DNA from: Arthrobacter sp. 9AX
GTDB taxonomy: Bacteria > Actinomycetota > Actinomycetes > Actinomycetales > Micrococcaceae
Length of the DNA: 64,000 nt
Assembly (NCBI RefSeq): GCF_902506095.1
Contig: NZ_LR733293.1
Coordinates: forward strand, 1 to 64,000
Direction of reading: 5' to 3'
In this document: positions 18,921-28,211 of the stretch, in pieces
How positions within the stretch are numbered: position 1 is the first letter of the stretch
How the letters are laid out: the number at the start of each line of letters is the position of its first letter
Notes under the pieces: model-generated
Told to the model about the DNA's origin: nothing
Database searches by the model: none
The model's input: the letters and a program-made list of their open reading frames with translations, nothing else
Position numbers and translations under genes: made by a program

Positions 18921-18980
18921 AGGGTTCTCCAACCCGGCGGATCCATGGTTGAGCAAGCTATCCGGCCAAGGAGATAACCC

Positions 18981-21002
18981 ATGAGCTCCGCCACTGACAG
19001 TCCCTCCAAAACCACCATCGGCACGGCACCGGACGCCCCGGCTGAAGACACCCCTGTTCCGGCCGGCAAAATTGGCGCCGGCGTCACGGCGGATGAGGCC
19101 CGCGCCGTCGCGGAAGCCGCGCGGGAAACCGGCTGGGACCGTCCCAGCTTCGCCAAGGGCCTGTACCTCGGCAGTTTCGACCTCAGCCTGGTCCACCCCT
19201 GGCCTACGCCGAACCCGGCAGACGTGGAACGGGGCGAGTCCTTTATGGCCCGGCTGACGGCCTACGCGCGCACCATGGACGGCCGCGTCATCGAACGGGA
19301 CGCGAAGATCCCGGACGAGTACCTCAAGGGCCTGGCGGACCTGGGCGTTTTCGGGATGAAGATCCCGGAAGAATACGGCGGCTTGGGCCTGTCGCTGGTG
19401 TACTACGGCCGGGCACTGGCCCTGCTGGGCAGCGTCCACCCAAGCCTGGGCGCCCTCCTTTCGGCGCACCAGTCCATCGGTGTGCCCGAACCCGTCAAGG
19501 TGTTCGGCACCGCCGAACAGAAGCAGGAGTTCCTGCCCCGCTGCGCCGCCGGTGCCATCACGGCGTTCCTCCTCACCGAACCTGATGTGGGCAGCGACCC
19601 CGCGCGGCTGGGCAGCACGGCAACGCCAACGGACGACGGCGAGGCGTACCTTCTGGATGGCGTCAAACTGTGGACCACCAATGGCGTGATAGCCGAACTG
19701 GTAGTGGTGATGGCAGTGGTGCCGGCCCGCACCGATGCGGACGGCACCAGGCACAAGGGGGGTATCAGCGCCTTTGTGGTGGACATGGATTCGCCGGGCA
19801 TCACTGTGGAAAACCGGAACGCGTTCATGGGCCTGCGCGGCATCGAAAACGGCGTCACCCGGTTCCACCAGGTGCGCGTGCCGGCAGCCAACCGGCTGGG
19901 CCGTGAGGGCCAAGGCCTGAAGATCGCCCTGACCACCCTGAACACCGGCCGGCTGTCCATCCCCGCCCTTTGCGTGGCCTCGGGGCGCTGGAGCCTGAAG
20001 ATCGCCCGGGAATGGTCCAATGCCCGGACGCAGTGGGGCCGGCCAGTGGGCGAACACGAGGCGGTGGGCAAGAAGATCGCGTTCATCGCCGCGTCCGCCT
20101 TTGCCCTGGACGCCGTGTTTGAGCTCTCCGCCGAACTTGCTGACGCCGGCCAGAAGGACGTCCGGATCGAAGCCGCCCTGGCCAAGCTCTGGAGCACGGA
20201 GATCAGCTGCCGGATCGCCGACGAACTGGTCCAGATCCGCGGCGGCCGGGGCTTCGAAACAGCAGAGTCACTGGCAGCACGCGGCGAACGGGCCGTGCCC
20301 GCGGAACAGCAACTGAGGGACCTGCGCATCAACAGGATCTTTGAAGGATCCTCGGAAATCATGCGCCTCCTGATCGCCCGGGAAGCGGTGGATGCCCACC
20401 TGGCCGCCGCGGGAGACCTGGCCTCCCTGGACGCGAGCCTGTCCGAGAAGGCGAGGGCCGCCGTCGGCGCTTCCGGCTTCTACGCCCGCTGGCTGCCCAA
20501 ACTCGTGGCCGGGGCGGGCATGGACCCGCGCTCGTTCAGCGAGTTCGGGCGGCTGGCCCAGCACCTGCGCTTCGTGGAACGCTCATCCCGGCGGCTGGCC
20601 AGGCAGACCTTCTACGGCATGGGCCGCTGGCAGGCGAAGCTGGAACGCAAACAGGCATTCCTGGGCCGGATAGTGGACATCGGCGCGGAACTGTTCGCCA
20701 TGACCGCGTGCTGCTCCCGGGCGGAGATGCTGCTCCGAACCGCCCCTGAAAAGGCCGCGGGCGCCTATGAGCTTGCTGAGGCGTACTGCGAGCAGGCGCG
20801 GGTGCGCGTGGAGGAGTACTTTGACCAGCTGTGGCGGAACACTGATGACGGCGACCACCGTCTCACCCGCAAGGTCCTTGCCGGAGATTACACCTGGCTG
20901 GAGGCCGGCGTTCTGGACCAGTCCGAAGGCACCGGCCCATGGATCGCCGATGCATCCCCTGGCCCGTCCCGCCGCGAAAACCTGCACCGCAACTACCGCT
21001 AA
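18981..21002 (+). CDS. Acyl-CoA dehydrogenase family protein (long form)
   Basis: 673-residue FAD enzyme expected to oxidise an acyl-CoA to the enoyl-CoA. The core includes EYGGLGLS, TAFLLTEPDVGSDPARL (FAD and substrate contact), an RGIENGVTRFHQVRVP segment, and INRIFEGSSEIMRL, where the Glu is at the catalytic-base position. It is longer than the usual ~380-residue enzymes because of a C-terminal helical domain (about 450-673), as in the VLCAD group. The ~70-residue N-terminal extension is polar. An AAGGAG site precedes the ATG. The physiological substrate is not evident from the neighbours. Confidence 0.9.
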   Translation: MSSATDSPSKTTIGTAPDAPAEDTPVPAGKIGAGVTADEARAVAEAARETGWDRPSFAKGLYLGSFDLSLVHPWPTPNPADVERGESFMARLTAYARTMDGRVIERDAKIPDEYLKGLADLGVFGMKIPEEYGGLGLSLVYYGRALALLGSVHPSLGALLSAHQSIGVPEPVKVFGTAEQKQEFLPRCAAGAITAFLLTEPDVGSDPARLGSTATPTDDGEAYLLDGVKLWTTNGVIAELVVVMAVVPARTDADGTRHKGGISAFVVDMDSPGITVENRNAFMGLRGIENGVTRFHQVRVPAANRLGREGQGLKIALTTLNTGRLSIPALCVASGRWSLKIAREWSNARTQWGRPVGEHEAVGKKIAFIAASAFALDAVFELSAELADAGQKDVRIEAALAKLWSTEISCRIADELVQIRGGRGFETAESLAARGERAVPAEQQLRDLRINRIFEGSSEIMRLLIAREAVDAHLAAAGDLASLDASLSEKARAAVGASGFYARWLPKLVAGAGMDPRSFSEFGRLAQHLRFVERSSRRLARQTFYGMGRWQAKLERKQAFLGRIVDIGAELFAMTACCSRAEMLLRTAPEKAAGAYELAEAYCEQARVRVEEYFDQLWRNTDDGDHRLTRKVLAGDYTWLEAGVLDQSEGTGPWIADASPGPSRRENLHRNYR

Positions 21003-21017
21003 GCCGCGGATCACGAA

Positions 21018-21037
21018 ATAGTAAGCATCCTTGCTAT
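21018..21037. promoter_or_regulatory. Imperfect 20-bp palindrome upstream of membrane protein gene
   Basis: ATAGTAAGCATCCTTGCTAT is symmetric at 16 of 20 positions and lies about 30 bases before the next ATG. It looks like an operator for an unknown regulator, or it may cover the promoter. Confidence 0.45.
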
Positions 21038-21065
21038 CTCTGCGGGCCGATGGTTGAGTGGTGCC

Positions 21066-21908
21066 ATGAGCAGCTCAACAGACCCAGAGAAACTGCCTCC
21101 GCGGCGAGCCCGCGAGGATGCTGACCGAAACGGAAGCTACCGCGCCGCCTCGGCCGACGACAATTCCACGCGCACCTTCGACCAGGTGCCGGCCACTGAC
21201 GCGGCAACCACTTCCGCCTACGAACAGATGCCCGCGGCCAGGACCGAACGGGGCACGGCCGCCTACGCCGAGCGGGACTACGTGCCCGCGGCTGCGGCGC
21301 CTGCCGTTAATCCGAACCTGACGGACCGGCAGACGGCCGTGGCCCGAGAAAAGGAGCAGTTCGGCGGCATCAAGGTGGGCTCGGCGTTCTTCGGCTGGCT
21401 GACCGCCACCGGAATGGCGGTGCTCCTGACAGCCCTCGTGGCCGCTGCCGGCACAGCCGTGGGACTGGCCACCAATACGGACGTCAACGACGCGGTCAAC
21501 CAGGCAGCCTCGAACAGCGGGACGGTGGGCCTGGTAGGCATCATCGTGCTGCTGGCCATCCTGTTCCTCTCCTATTACTGCGGCGGTTACGTGGCAGGAC
21601 GCATGGCACGCTTCAACGGCATCAAGCAGGGGGTCATGGTGTGGATCTGGGCGCTGATCATCGCGGTCCTGGTCTCCATCCTGGGCCTGGTGTTCGGACA
21701 GCAGTTCAACGTGCTGGCCAACCTCAACAGCTTCCCGCGCATCCCCATCAATGAGGGCCAGCTCAACACCATGAGCATCGTCGCCGCCGTGGTGGTGGCC
21801 CTGGTGGCCCTGCTGGGGGCCGTGCTGGGCGGGCTCGCCGGCATGCGCTTCCACCGCAAGGTGGACAAGGCCGGATTCACCCCGGATGAGGATTACGACG
21901 ACGAGTAG
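21066..21908 (+). CDS. Four-helix membrane protein of unknown function
   Basis: 280 residues from ATG 21066. The first ~95 residues are polar and disordered-looking, with repeated Tyr/Pro/Ala blocks. Then follow about four membrane helices (near 103-125, 152-172, 187-207 and 232-256) and a short acidic tail ending DEDYDDE. Such proteins with GYVAGRMARFNGIKQG between helices are common in Arthrobacter; the architecture resembles YrzE/TIGR04086-like membrane proteins, but I assign no function. A palindrome at 21018-21037 may control it. Confidence 0.75.
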   Translation: MSSSTDPEKLPPRRAREDADRNGSYRAASADDNSTRTFDQVPATDAATTSAYEQMPAARTERGTAAYAERDYVPAAAAPAVNPNLTDRQTAVAREKEQFGGIKVGSAFFGWLTATGMAVLLTALVAAAGTAVGLATNTDVNDAVNQAASNSGTVGLVGIIVLLAILFLSYYCGGYVAGRMARFNGIKQGVMVWIWALIIAVLVSILGLVFGQQFNVLANLNSFPRIPINEGQLNTMSIVAAVVVALVALLGAVLGGLAGMRFHRKVDKAGFTPDEDYDDE

Positions 21909-22307
21909 TCAGGCCAGGATGCTTCCGTCCAGGTAGAACCAGCGGCCATTCTCCCGCACGAAGCGGCTGACCTCGTGCAGGACCCCGCGGTCACCGCCGT
22001 GCCTGAAGTAGGCCTTGAACTCCACTGTCCCCTGGACGTCCAGCGGGCCGCCGCGGTCCGTGGCGAGGATATCCAGGCGGCGCCACTCCATCGCCGTGTC
22101 CAGGTCCAGTTCCGCCGGGGCCCCGGTCCTGTGCCAGGTGCGCAGCAGATAATCCCGGTCAAGGAGCACAAATGCGCTGTACCGGGACCGCATCAGCTGC
22201 TCGGCAGTGGCTGCCTCTGCCACCCCGGAATGGAACCTGCCGCAACACCTCCGGTACTGCTCACCGGACAGGCACATACAGTTCCGGCTACCCGCATCCT
22301 CCAACAT
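21909..22307 (-). CDS. YchJ-family protein with SEC-C-type metal-binding motif
   Basis: 132 residues. The N-terminal CMCLSG and the following YRRCCGRFH give the C-x-C...CC/H set of the SEC-C-like zinc site. The rest, with TAEQLMRSRYSAFVLLDRDYLLRTWH and a C-terminal GRWFYLDG block, is the NTF2-like domain of YchJ/UPF0225 proteins. The function of the family is not established. It ends against the membrane protein gene (convergent). Confidence 0.88.
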   Translation of the reverse strand: MLEDAGSRNCMCLSGEQYRRCCGRFHSGVAEAATAEQLMRSRYSAFVLLDRDYLLRTWHRTGAPAELDLDTAMEWRRLDILATDRGGPLDVQGTVEFKAYFRHGGDRGVLHEVSRFVRENGRWFYLDGSILA

Positions 22308-22549
22308 CAGTGCTCCCGCCTCCTGCTTCCGGCCGGGCCGCGCAGGCCCCGCATCCCCGTCCGACTATAAGCCCAGGCCATAAGTCCTGCGCCCTTGTCA
22401 TATCGGATAACAGCTTCGAAACAACCCGGGGCCGAGTCCCGCATCCGGAGGCACGGCGCGGCAAAAATCCGTATGGTGGAGAAGGAGCCGTTGCCCGGGC
22501 GGAAGGATGCCCGGGTCTGGCCCGGCTGCCGGCGGAGAGGAGAGATGAC

Positions 22550-23281
22550 GTGGAAAATCCGGATACGCTCATCCTCAACCTGACCTTTTTGGGCACCGTG
22601 GGCATGGCTTTCCTCATGTTCCTGGTCCTCTTCCTGCTGGGCGTCATCACGCTCGTCCTCGCGGGGCTGGGCCGCCTCACCGTTGTCACGCTGATGGCCT
22701 TGCTGGGCCGGCGTTCCCACCGGGAAAACCTCCCCCTCCTCCGCTTCGGCGGACCCGCCTCGGAAACGTCCGACGACGGCACTGCAGGTGGCACGGCAGC
22801 TCCCGTTGAGGCGGGGGCATCCGAAGGGACAACGTCGAAACCCAGCCGCCCGCCCCGCGATTGGCGGGCCGCGCTGAAGCCGGCGAACCTGCGCTCGGCG
22901 CTGCGCACCGCCGTCGTACACCATCCGGCCCTGACGGCCGCACGGCGCGAACCCCCCGTCCTGGCCGAGGACTGGGCCTCCGCCGTTGCCGAGGCCGACG
23001 CGCGGGCCATGGCAAGGGCACGGGCAGCGGCCCCGGAAATCAAGCTTTCCGTGCGGGACCTGCCGGACCCCGGCGTTCCTGCGGACAAGGTAGTGGAGGT
23101 GGCGCCGCTCGTCGAGTCGAAACTCCATGACCACCGCCACGCCCACGTCCCGCGGTCGTTCAAGAAGGCTCAGGTCCCGCAGCCGTTGTCGCCGCTGGAT
23201 ACGGGATCGCTTGTGTCCCTGTCCGGCCCGGTGCAGGCGCTCAAGGGCAAAGCGGCCAACGGCAAACAGCCCTTACCCTGA
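22550..23281 (+). CDS. Membrane protein of unknown function, relative of the 18618 protein
   Basis: 243 residues from GTG 22550, chosen because GAGAGGAGAG lies just upstream. Residues ~8-50 form two membrane helices with GVITLVLAGLGRL, aligning gap-free with the 100-residue protein at 18618-18920. A long polar Ala/Pro/Arg-rich cytoplasmic tail follows, with a conserved-looking EIKLSVRDLPDPGVPADK segment near residue 165. I do not recognise the family. It stands alone upstream of an aldo/keto reductase gene. Confidence 0.65.
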   Translation: MENPDTLILNLTFLGTVGMAFLMFLVLFLLGVITLVLAGLGRLTVVTLMALLGRRSHRENLPLLRFGGPASETSDDGTAGGTAAPVEAGASEGTTSKPSRPPRDWRAALKPANLRSALRTAVVHHPALTAARREPPVLAEDWASAVAEADARAMARARAAAPEIKLSVRDLPDPGVPADKVVEVAPLVESKLHDHRHAHVPRSFKKAQVPQPLSPLDTGSLVSLSGPVQALKGKAANGKQPLP

Positions 23282-23308
23282 GCAACCATCTGGGTTAGCG
23301 TGAAACCC

Positions 23309-24313
23309 ATGGAATTCAGATACCTCGGAAACAGCGGCTTCAAAGTCTCGGAAATCACCTTCGGCAACTGGCTCACGCACGGCTCCCAGGTGGAGAACGA
23401 CGTCGCGTCCCAGTGCGTGCGGGCCGCCCTCGACGCCGGCATCAGCACCTTCGACACCGCGGACGTGTACGCCAACACGGCCGCCGAAACCGTCCTCGGA
23501 GAGGCGCTGAAGGGCGAGCGCCGCGAATCCCTGGAAATCTTCACCAAGGTGTACGGCCCCACCGGCCCCAAGGGCAAAAACGATCTTGGCCTGTCCCGTA
23601 AGCACATCATGGAGTCCATCAACGGCTCACTCCGGAGGCTCCAGACGGACTATGTGGACCTTTACCAGGCACACCGCTACGACTTTGAGACGCCGCTGGA
23701 AGAGACCATGCAGGCGTTCGCCGACATCGTCCGGCAGGGCAAGGCGCTGTACATCGGCGTCAGCGAGTGGACGGCCGACCAACTCCGTGCCGGCCACGCA
23801 CTGTCCAGGGAACTTGGCTTCCAGCTCATTTCCAACCAGCCGCAGTACTCCATGCTGTGGCGCGTCATCGAGGCCGAGGTTATACCGGTCTCGGAAGAGC
23901 TGGGCGTTTCCCAGATCGTATGGTCCCCCATGGCACAGGGCGTCCTCAGCGGCAAGTACCTGCCCGGCCAGCCTGCTCCCGAAGGCAGCCGCGCCACAGA
24001 CGACAAGGGCGGCGCCAAGATGATCCAGCGCTGGATGCGCGACGACGTCCTGGCGGGCGTGCAGAAGCTCAAGCCCATCGCGGACGAGGCCGGGCTCTCC
24101 ATGCCGCAGCTCGCCGTCGCCTGGGTGCTGCAGAACCCCAACGTCGCGTCCGCCATCGTTGGTGCGTCCCGGCCGGAGCAGATCGCGGACAGCGTTGAAG
24201 CCGCGGGGGTCAGGCTGGAACCGGACGTCCTGAAGAAGATCGACGACGCCATCGGGTCCCTGGCCGAGCGCGACCCCGCGCAGACCAAGTCCCCGGCAAC
24301 GCGCGAAGCCTAG
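23309..24313 (+). CDS. Aldo/keto reductase
   Basis: About 334 residues. NADPH-dependent oxidoreductase of the AKR superfamily, closest in motifs to the potassium-channel beta-subunit-like group. FDTADVYANTAAETVLGEAL holds the catalytic Asp/Tyr, FTKVYGP... the Lys, and YQAHRYD the His position. The C-terminal SAIVGASRPEQI binds the cofactor phosphate. The start at ATG 23309 gives the usual MEFRYLGNSG; GTG 23300 is also possible. Physiological substrate unknown. The NmrA-type gene follows 10 bases later, so they may be cotranscribed. Confidence 0.92.
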   Translation: MEFRYLGNSGFKVSEITFGNWLTHGSQVENDVASQCVRAALDAGISTFDTADVYANTAAETVLGEALKGERRESLEIFTKVYGPTGPKGKNDLGLSRKHIMESINGSLRRLQTDYVDLYQAHRYDFETPLEETMQAFADIVRQGKALYIGVSEWTADQLRAGHALSRELGFQLISNQPQYSMLWRVIEAEVIPVSEELGVSQIVWSPMAQGVLSGKYLPGQPAPEGSRATDDKGGAKMIQRWMRDDVLAGVQKLKPIADEAGLSMPQLAVAWVLQNPNVASAIVGASRPEQIADSVEAAGVRLEPDVLKKIDDAIGSLAERDPAQTKSPATREA

Positions 24314-24322
24314 GATCCAGCG

Positions 24323-25174
24323 GTGGCTGACGCCCCGGACCTCGCTGTCACGGGTTCCACGGGAGGCCTGGGTGGGATGGTGGCGCGCCAACTCGCCGCC
24401 GCCGGTTCCGCCCAGCGCCTGCTGGTCCGGGACACCGGCCGTGCGCCGGAACTGGAGGGCGCCGAGCCCGTGCTGTGCAGCTATGCGGATTCAGCTGCTT
24501 CCCGGACGGCACTGGACGGTGTCAAGGTGCTGTTCATGGTGTCGGCCGCGGAAGCCGAGGAGCGGGTGCAGCAGCATTATGCCTTTGTGGACGCGGCAGC
24601 CGAAGCCGGGGTGCAGCATGTGGTGTACACGTCGTTCTACGGCGCGGCCCCGGACGCCACGTTTACTTTGGCCCGGGACCATTACGCCACGGAACAGCAC
24701 ATCCGGGCGTCCGGGATGGACTATACCTTCCTGCGGGACAACTTTTATATGGACTTCCTGCCGCTTTTGGCGGGAGAGGACGGTGCGATCCGCGGGCCGG
24801 CGGGGAATGGAGTGTTTTCCGCCGTTGCCCGGGAGGACATCGCGCGCTGCGCCGTGGCCGTACTGCGTGACCCCGCCATCCACAAAGGAAAAACCTACAA
24901 CCTCACCGGGCCGGAGGAAATCACCATGGCGGAGGCTGCCCGCATCCTCAGCGCAGGCACCGGGCGGACCATCACGTTCCACAACGAGACCGTGGAGGAA
25001 GCCTACGCATCCCGGGCTTCGTATGGTGCACCGCCCTGGCAGGTTGACGCCTGGGTCAGCACCTACACCGCCATGGCGGCCGGAGAGATGGCCGGGGTTT
25101 CGCTGGACGTGCACGGGCTGACGGGGCAGGACCCGCTGAGCCTGGCCGGGTTCCTGGAGCGGCCGCAACTGTAG
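24323..25174 (+). CDS. NmrA/SDR-type NAD(P)-binding oxidoreductase
   Basis: 283 residues, GTG start. The Rossmann motif TGSTGGLG (residues ~9-16) binds NAD(P). YTSFYGAAPDATFTLARDHYATEQHIRASG follows the atypical SDR pattern of NmrA and quinone-reductase QorB-like proteins. YNLTGPEEITMAEAARIL near residue 193 is also typical of that group. It probably reduces quinones or senses redox state. It lies directly downstream of the aldo/keto reductase. Confidence 0.88.
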   Translation: MADAPDLAVTGSTGGLGGMVARQLAAAGSAQRLLVRDTGRAPELEGAEPVLCSYADSAASRTALDGVKVLFMVSAAEAEERVQQHYAFVDAAAEAGVQHVVYTSFYGAAPDATFTLARDHYATEQHIRASGMDYTFLRDNFYMDFLPLLAGEDGAIRGPAGNGVFSAVAREDIARCAVAVLRDPAIHKGKTYNLTGPEEITMAEAARILSAGTGRTITFHNETVEEAYASRASYGAPPWQVDAWVSTYTAMAAGEMAGVSLDVHGLTGQDPLSLAGFLERPQL

Positions 25175-25267
25175 CTGCCTGGGCCGTTGACTGGCCTGGC
25201 GGGCGGGCGTAAACCTGAGGAAGGGAATAACCCGGGCAGCGCAAACCCCCAGCAGAATCGCAGCGCC

Positions 25268-26404
25268 ATGACGCAAACCCAGCCAAACCCGCAGTCCACG
25301 CGTCTACCTGCCGCACGGGAGCAGGCACCGCTCCCCACCGGGCCTGCGGCGGGCCCGACCACCGGCCCGCTCACCCCGGAGGAACTCCAGTTGGGCGCCC
25401 GGAACCACTCCATGCCCCTGGAAGCCCTCCGCCGCGGCATCACTCCCCCGGGCCTTCACTACGTGCTCACCCACTTCGACATCCCGGACATCGATCCCGC
25501 GCACTGGCACCTGCGGATCACCGGCGCGGTGGAGCGGGCGCTTGAGCTGAGCATGGCGGCGTTGCGCAAGGATCCGGCCATCACCGTTCCGGTCACCCTT
25601 GAGTGTGCGGGCAACGGCCGCTCGCTCCTGAAACCGCGGCCCCTCAGCCAGCCGTGGATCATGGAAGGCGTGGGGACTGCCGCATGGACGGGCGTTCCGC
25701 TCGCTTATCTCCTGGGGAAGGCCGGAATTCTCCCGCACGCCGTCGAGGTGGTGTTCACCGGCGCCGATGCCGGGATCCAGGGCGGCGTCACCCAGCGCTA
25801 CGCCCGGAGCCTGCCGATCCGCGAAGCGATGCGTGCCGACGTCGTCCTTGCCTACAAGATGAACGGCAGCGAGCTGCCGCCCCAGCACGGCTACCCGCTC
25901 CGGCTGGTGGTCCCGGGCTGGTACGGCATGGCCAGCGTGAAGTGGCTGGAGTCCATCGATGTTGTCACGGCGCCGTTTGAGGGGTACCAGCAGCACGTCG
26001 CCTACCGTTACCAGGATTCAGCGGACGACGTCGGCACGCCGGCTGCACGGATCAGGGTGCGTTCGCTGATGGTTCCGCCGGGTATCCCGGACTTCTTCAC
26101 GCGCAAGCGGGTGCTGCAGCGGGGTCCCGTGATGCTTCAGGGCAGGGCCTGGTCCGGGCAGGCCGCCGTTACTGCCGTTGCAGTGGGCATCGACGGCACG
26201 TGGTTGCCCGCGCACCTGGAAGAACCTGCGGGTGGTTTTGCCTGGCGGAAATGGACGCTGCCCTGGGTGGCGGATCCGGGCGAACACGAGCTCGCGTGCC
26301 GCGCCACGGATGGAAGCGGCGCCACCCAGCCCCTGGAGCAGAACTGGAACTACCAGGGGCTGGGCAACAACATGGTCCAACGGGTCAGCGTTCGGGTGGA
26401 GTAG
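25268..26404 (+). CDS. Sulfite-oxidase-like molybdopterin oxidoreductase
   Basis: 378 residues from ATG 25268. The central TLECAGNGR carries the Cys that binds molybdenum in the sulfite oxidase/nitrate reductase fold. YKMNGSELPPQHGYPLRLVVPGWYGMASVKWL is the conserved cofactor and dimer core. The C-terminal third is an Ig-like dimerisation domain (MVPPGIPDF... to the end). No signal peptide or haem domain is seen, so it is probably a soluble single-domain form. No cognate cytochrome or membrane partner lies next to it. Confidence 0.9.
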   Translation: MTQTQPNPQSTRLPAAREQAPLPTGPAAGPTTGPLTPEELQLGARNHSMPLEALRRGITPPGLHYVLTHFDIPDIDPAHWHLRITGAVERALELSMAALRKDPAITVPVTLECAGNGRSLLKPRPLSQPWIMEGVGTAAWTGVPLAYLLGKAGILPHAVEVVFTGADAGIQGGVTQRYARSLPIREAMRADVVLAYKMNGSELPPQHGYPLRLVVPGWYGMASVKWLESIDVVTAPFEGYQQHVAYRYQDSADDVGTPAARIRVRSLMVPPGIPDFFTRKRVLQRGPVMLQGRAWSGQAAVTAVAVGIDGTWLPAHLEEPAGGFAWRKWTLPWVADPGEHELACRATDGSGATQPLEQNWNYQGLGNNMVQRVSVRVE

Positions 26405-26461
26405 CCGGCGGCCCTGGCGGCACCGTGAGCCGGGTGGGCGGCGCTATACTCGGTGCCAGCC

Positions 26462-26845
26462 ATGACCAGCCTTCCTGCCTCCCCCGCCAGCGTCCGTATT
26501 GATGCGTGGTTGTGGGCCATCCGCGCCTACAAGACCCGCTCCGCGGCGACTGCTGCCTGCCGTGCGGGACATGTCCGTTTGAACGGCAGCCCGGCGAAGG
26601 CATCAGCGACAGTAGTCAACGGCGACACCGTGACGGTGAAAATGTCCGGGTATGAGCGGACCCTGGAGGTGCGCCGCCTGATCAACAAACGCGTCGGCGC
26701 GGAGGCCGCCTCCCACTGCTTCACCGACCACACCCCGCCGCGTCCTGTCGCCCCGGCCCTTGGCCTGCCGCAGCGGGACCGCGGCGCCGGCCGGCCCACC
26801 AAGAAGGACCGGCGTGAGATGGAACGGCTCCGAGGCCCGGCTTAG
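26462..26845 (+). CDS. S4-domain RNA-binding protein (Hsp15-like)
   Basis: 127 residues from ATG 26462. RIDAWLWAIRAYKTRSAATAACRAGHVRLNG is a textbook S4 RNA-binding motif (residues ~12-45), and a basic tail GRPTKKDRREMERLRG follows. Hsp15 relatives bind stalled 50S subunits carrying peptidyl-tRNA. Convergent with the GIY-YIG-like gene 25 bases away. Confidence 0.88.
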   Translation: MTSLPASPASVRIDAWLWAIRAYKTRSAATAACRAGHVRLNGSPAKASATVVNGDTVTVKMSGYERTLEVRRLINKRVGAEAASHCFTDHTPPRPVAPALGLPQRDRGAGRPTKKDRREMERLRGPA

Positions 26846-26870
26846 CCCGTTGGTTCGGTGTTCTGCTGGT

Positions 26871-27395
26871 TCAGTTTTTGGTCCGGGCCCGCACGAGGTT
26901 GGCGAACGGCAGTTTCCCAAACTCCTCCACGAAGGCTGTGTGGTAGTCCGCTTCGGCCCGGTTGAGGCCTTCCGGAGGCAGTTCCTTCCAGGCAATCAGC
27001 AGCTTCCCGGCATCCTTGAGCTGCCAGACCAGCCGGCCGTCCCAGTGCCCCGGCGGCTTGCCCCGCCCGAAGTCCAGGAACTCCTGGATCTGCCGCCTGA
27101 GGCCGCGGTTTCCTTTGCTTCCCGGGCCGGCCTTGCCCACGTACAGGACGACGGCGGCCTCCACCCACGCGGCGCTGAGCTCGGGCTCCGGCAGTGACGG
27201 GTCCTTCTTTTTGAAGACACCGGCGGTGCTCTTCTTCAGGAAATCCGGGTGGAACCCCTCCGGCCTTAAAACGGCGAAGACCCCCGTTCCCTGCGGGACC
27301 CGCATGGAGTCCATCTCCCTGAACGGCCTGAAGCCCGTAAAACCGTCGTCTTTCAAGCCCTTCCTGGTGAACTGCATCCCTACATTGAACAGCAT
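26871..27395 (-). CDS. GIY-YIG-like protein of unknown function
   Basis: 174 residues from ATG 27395. VVLYVGKAGPGSKGNRGLRRQIQEF near residues 92-116 looks like the GIY-YIG nuclease core (YVGKA, then Arg-rich helix), followed by HWDGRLVWQL and LLIAWKELP. The usual GIY start is replaced by VVLYVG, and the Glu and Asn of the active site are not certain, so catalytic activity is open. It may be a structure-specific nuclease or an inactive relative. Confidence 0.6.
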   Translation of the reverse strand: MLFNVGMQFTRKGLKDDGFTGFRPFREMDSMRVPQGTGVFAVLRPEGFHPDFLKKSTAGVFKKKDPSLPEPELSAAWVEAAVVLYVGKAGPGSKGNRGLRRQIQEFLDFGRGKPPGHWDGRLVWQLKDAGKLLIAWKELPPEGLNRAEADYHTAFVEEFGKLPFANLVRARTKN

Positions 27396-27574
27396 GGTTC
27401 CGTTACGGCGCCGGGCCAAAGCGCTCAAGCGTGTCCATCAGGCGCGGTCAGGAGCATGAGGGCAGTGTCCTCCGCAGAAGGGAGACTGAACTTCCCCTGC
27501 CCAGCCCCAAGCCCGGAAGCGTAGAGTGGCCTAAGACGCCTGATTCTGGACGCCTTGCTGCTGAGGGAGAAATC

Positions 27575-28192
27575 GTGACGATTGACTGGGACGAAAAGAA
27601 AGCCCTGCTACAGGAACCGAACATCGCGAAGGTAACCCAGCTTTGCGACGAACTGATGGAAAAGAAGCCGGGCTCCACCGTCCCCTACATCGACCCGGTG
27701 CACGACGAAGATGAATGCCGGATCGTCAGCCTGCAGGTCAGCCCCGGGAAAGGCACCGAGTCCGGCTTCGTCTCGCACTACAACGATGACGAAGCGGCCC
27801 GCCGGGCCACACAGATTTACGAGCTTGCTGAGCTGGAGTCCCGCTACGTGATGCCGTGGAACGCCTACCCCTGGGTCCGGGACGCGGGCATGCCCTCTGC
27901 GCTCAGCGTGCAGGAAAAGACTGATGGACTGCGGCCCTTCCGCCAGTTCCTCAAGATCAACTCCCGCGTTTCGGCCATCATCGCCCACGGTACTGACGCC
28001 TCCACCTTCCTCACCCTGTTCGAGAAGACCTACCATTCGTCGCTGAAGAACAGCGGCATCAAGGTTTACAAGGCCACGGCCCTCGGGGGCCGGGCCTTTG
28101 CTGTCTCCGAAGCCAAACAGGAAGAGCTGTTGGCCAAGAACGTGGAGATCTACAAGGACGCCATGCAGCGGGCGGGCATCCAGCACCTCTGA
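27575..28192 (+). CDS. Uracil-DNA-glycosylase-superfamily-like protein
   Basis: 205 residues from GTG 27575, with GGGAG eight bases upstream. YVMPWNAYPWVRDAG near residue 90 and SAIIAHGTDASTF near residue 140 match the two key loops of the uracil-DNA glycosylase fold. Divergence elsewhere is high, so the substrate is uncertain. The nearby GIY-YIG-like and squalene-cyclase-like genes give no clear pathway. Confidence 0.55.
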   Translation: MTIDWDEKKALLQEPNIAKVTQLCDELMEKKPGSTVPYIDPVHDEDECRIVSLQVSPGKGTESGFVSHYNDDEAARRATQIYELAELESRYVMPWNAYPWVRDAGMPSALSVQEKTDGLRPFRQFLKINSRVSAIIAHGTDASTFLTLFEKTYHSSLKNSGIKVYKATALGGRAFAVSEAKQEELLAKNVEIYKDAMQRAGIQHL

Positions 28193-28211
28193 GCGAACAG
28201 CGCCACTGGCT

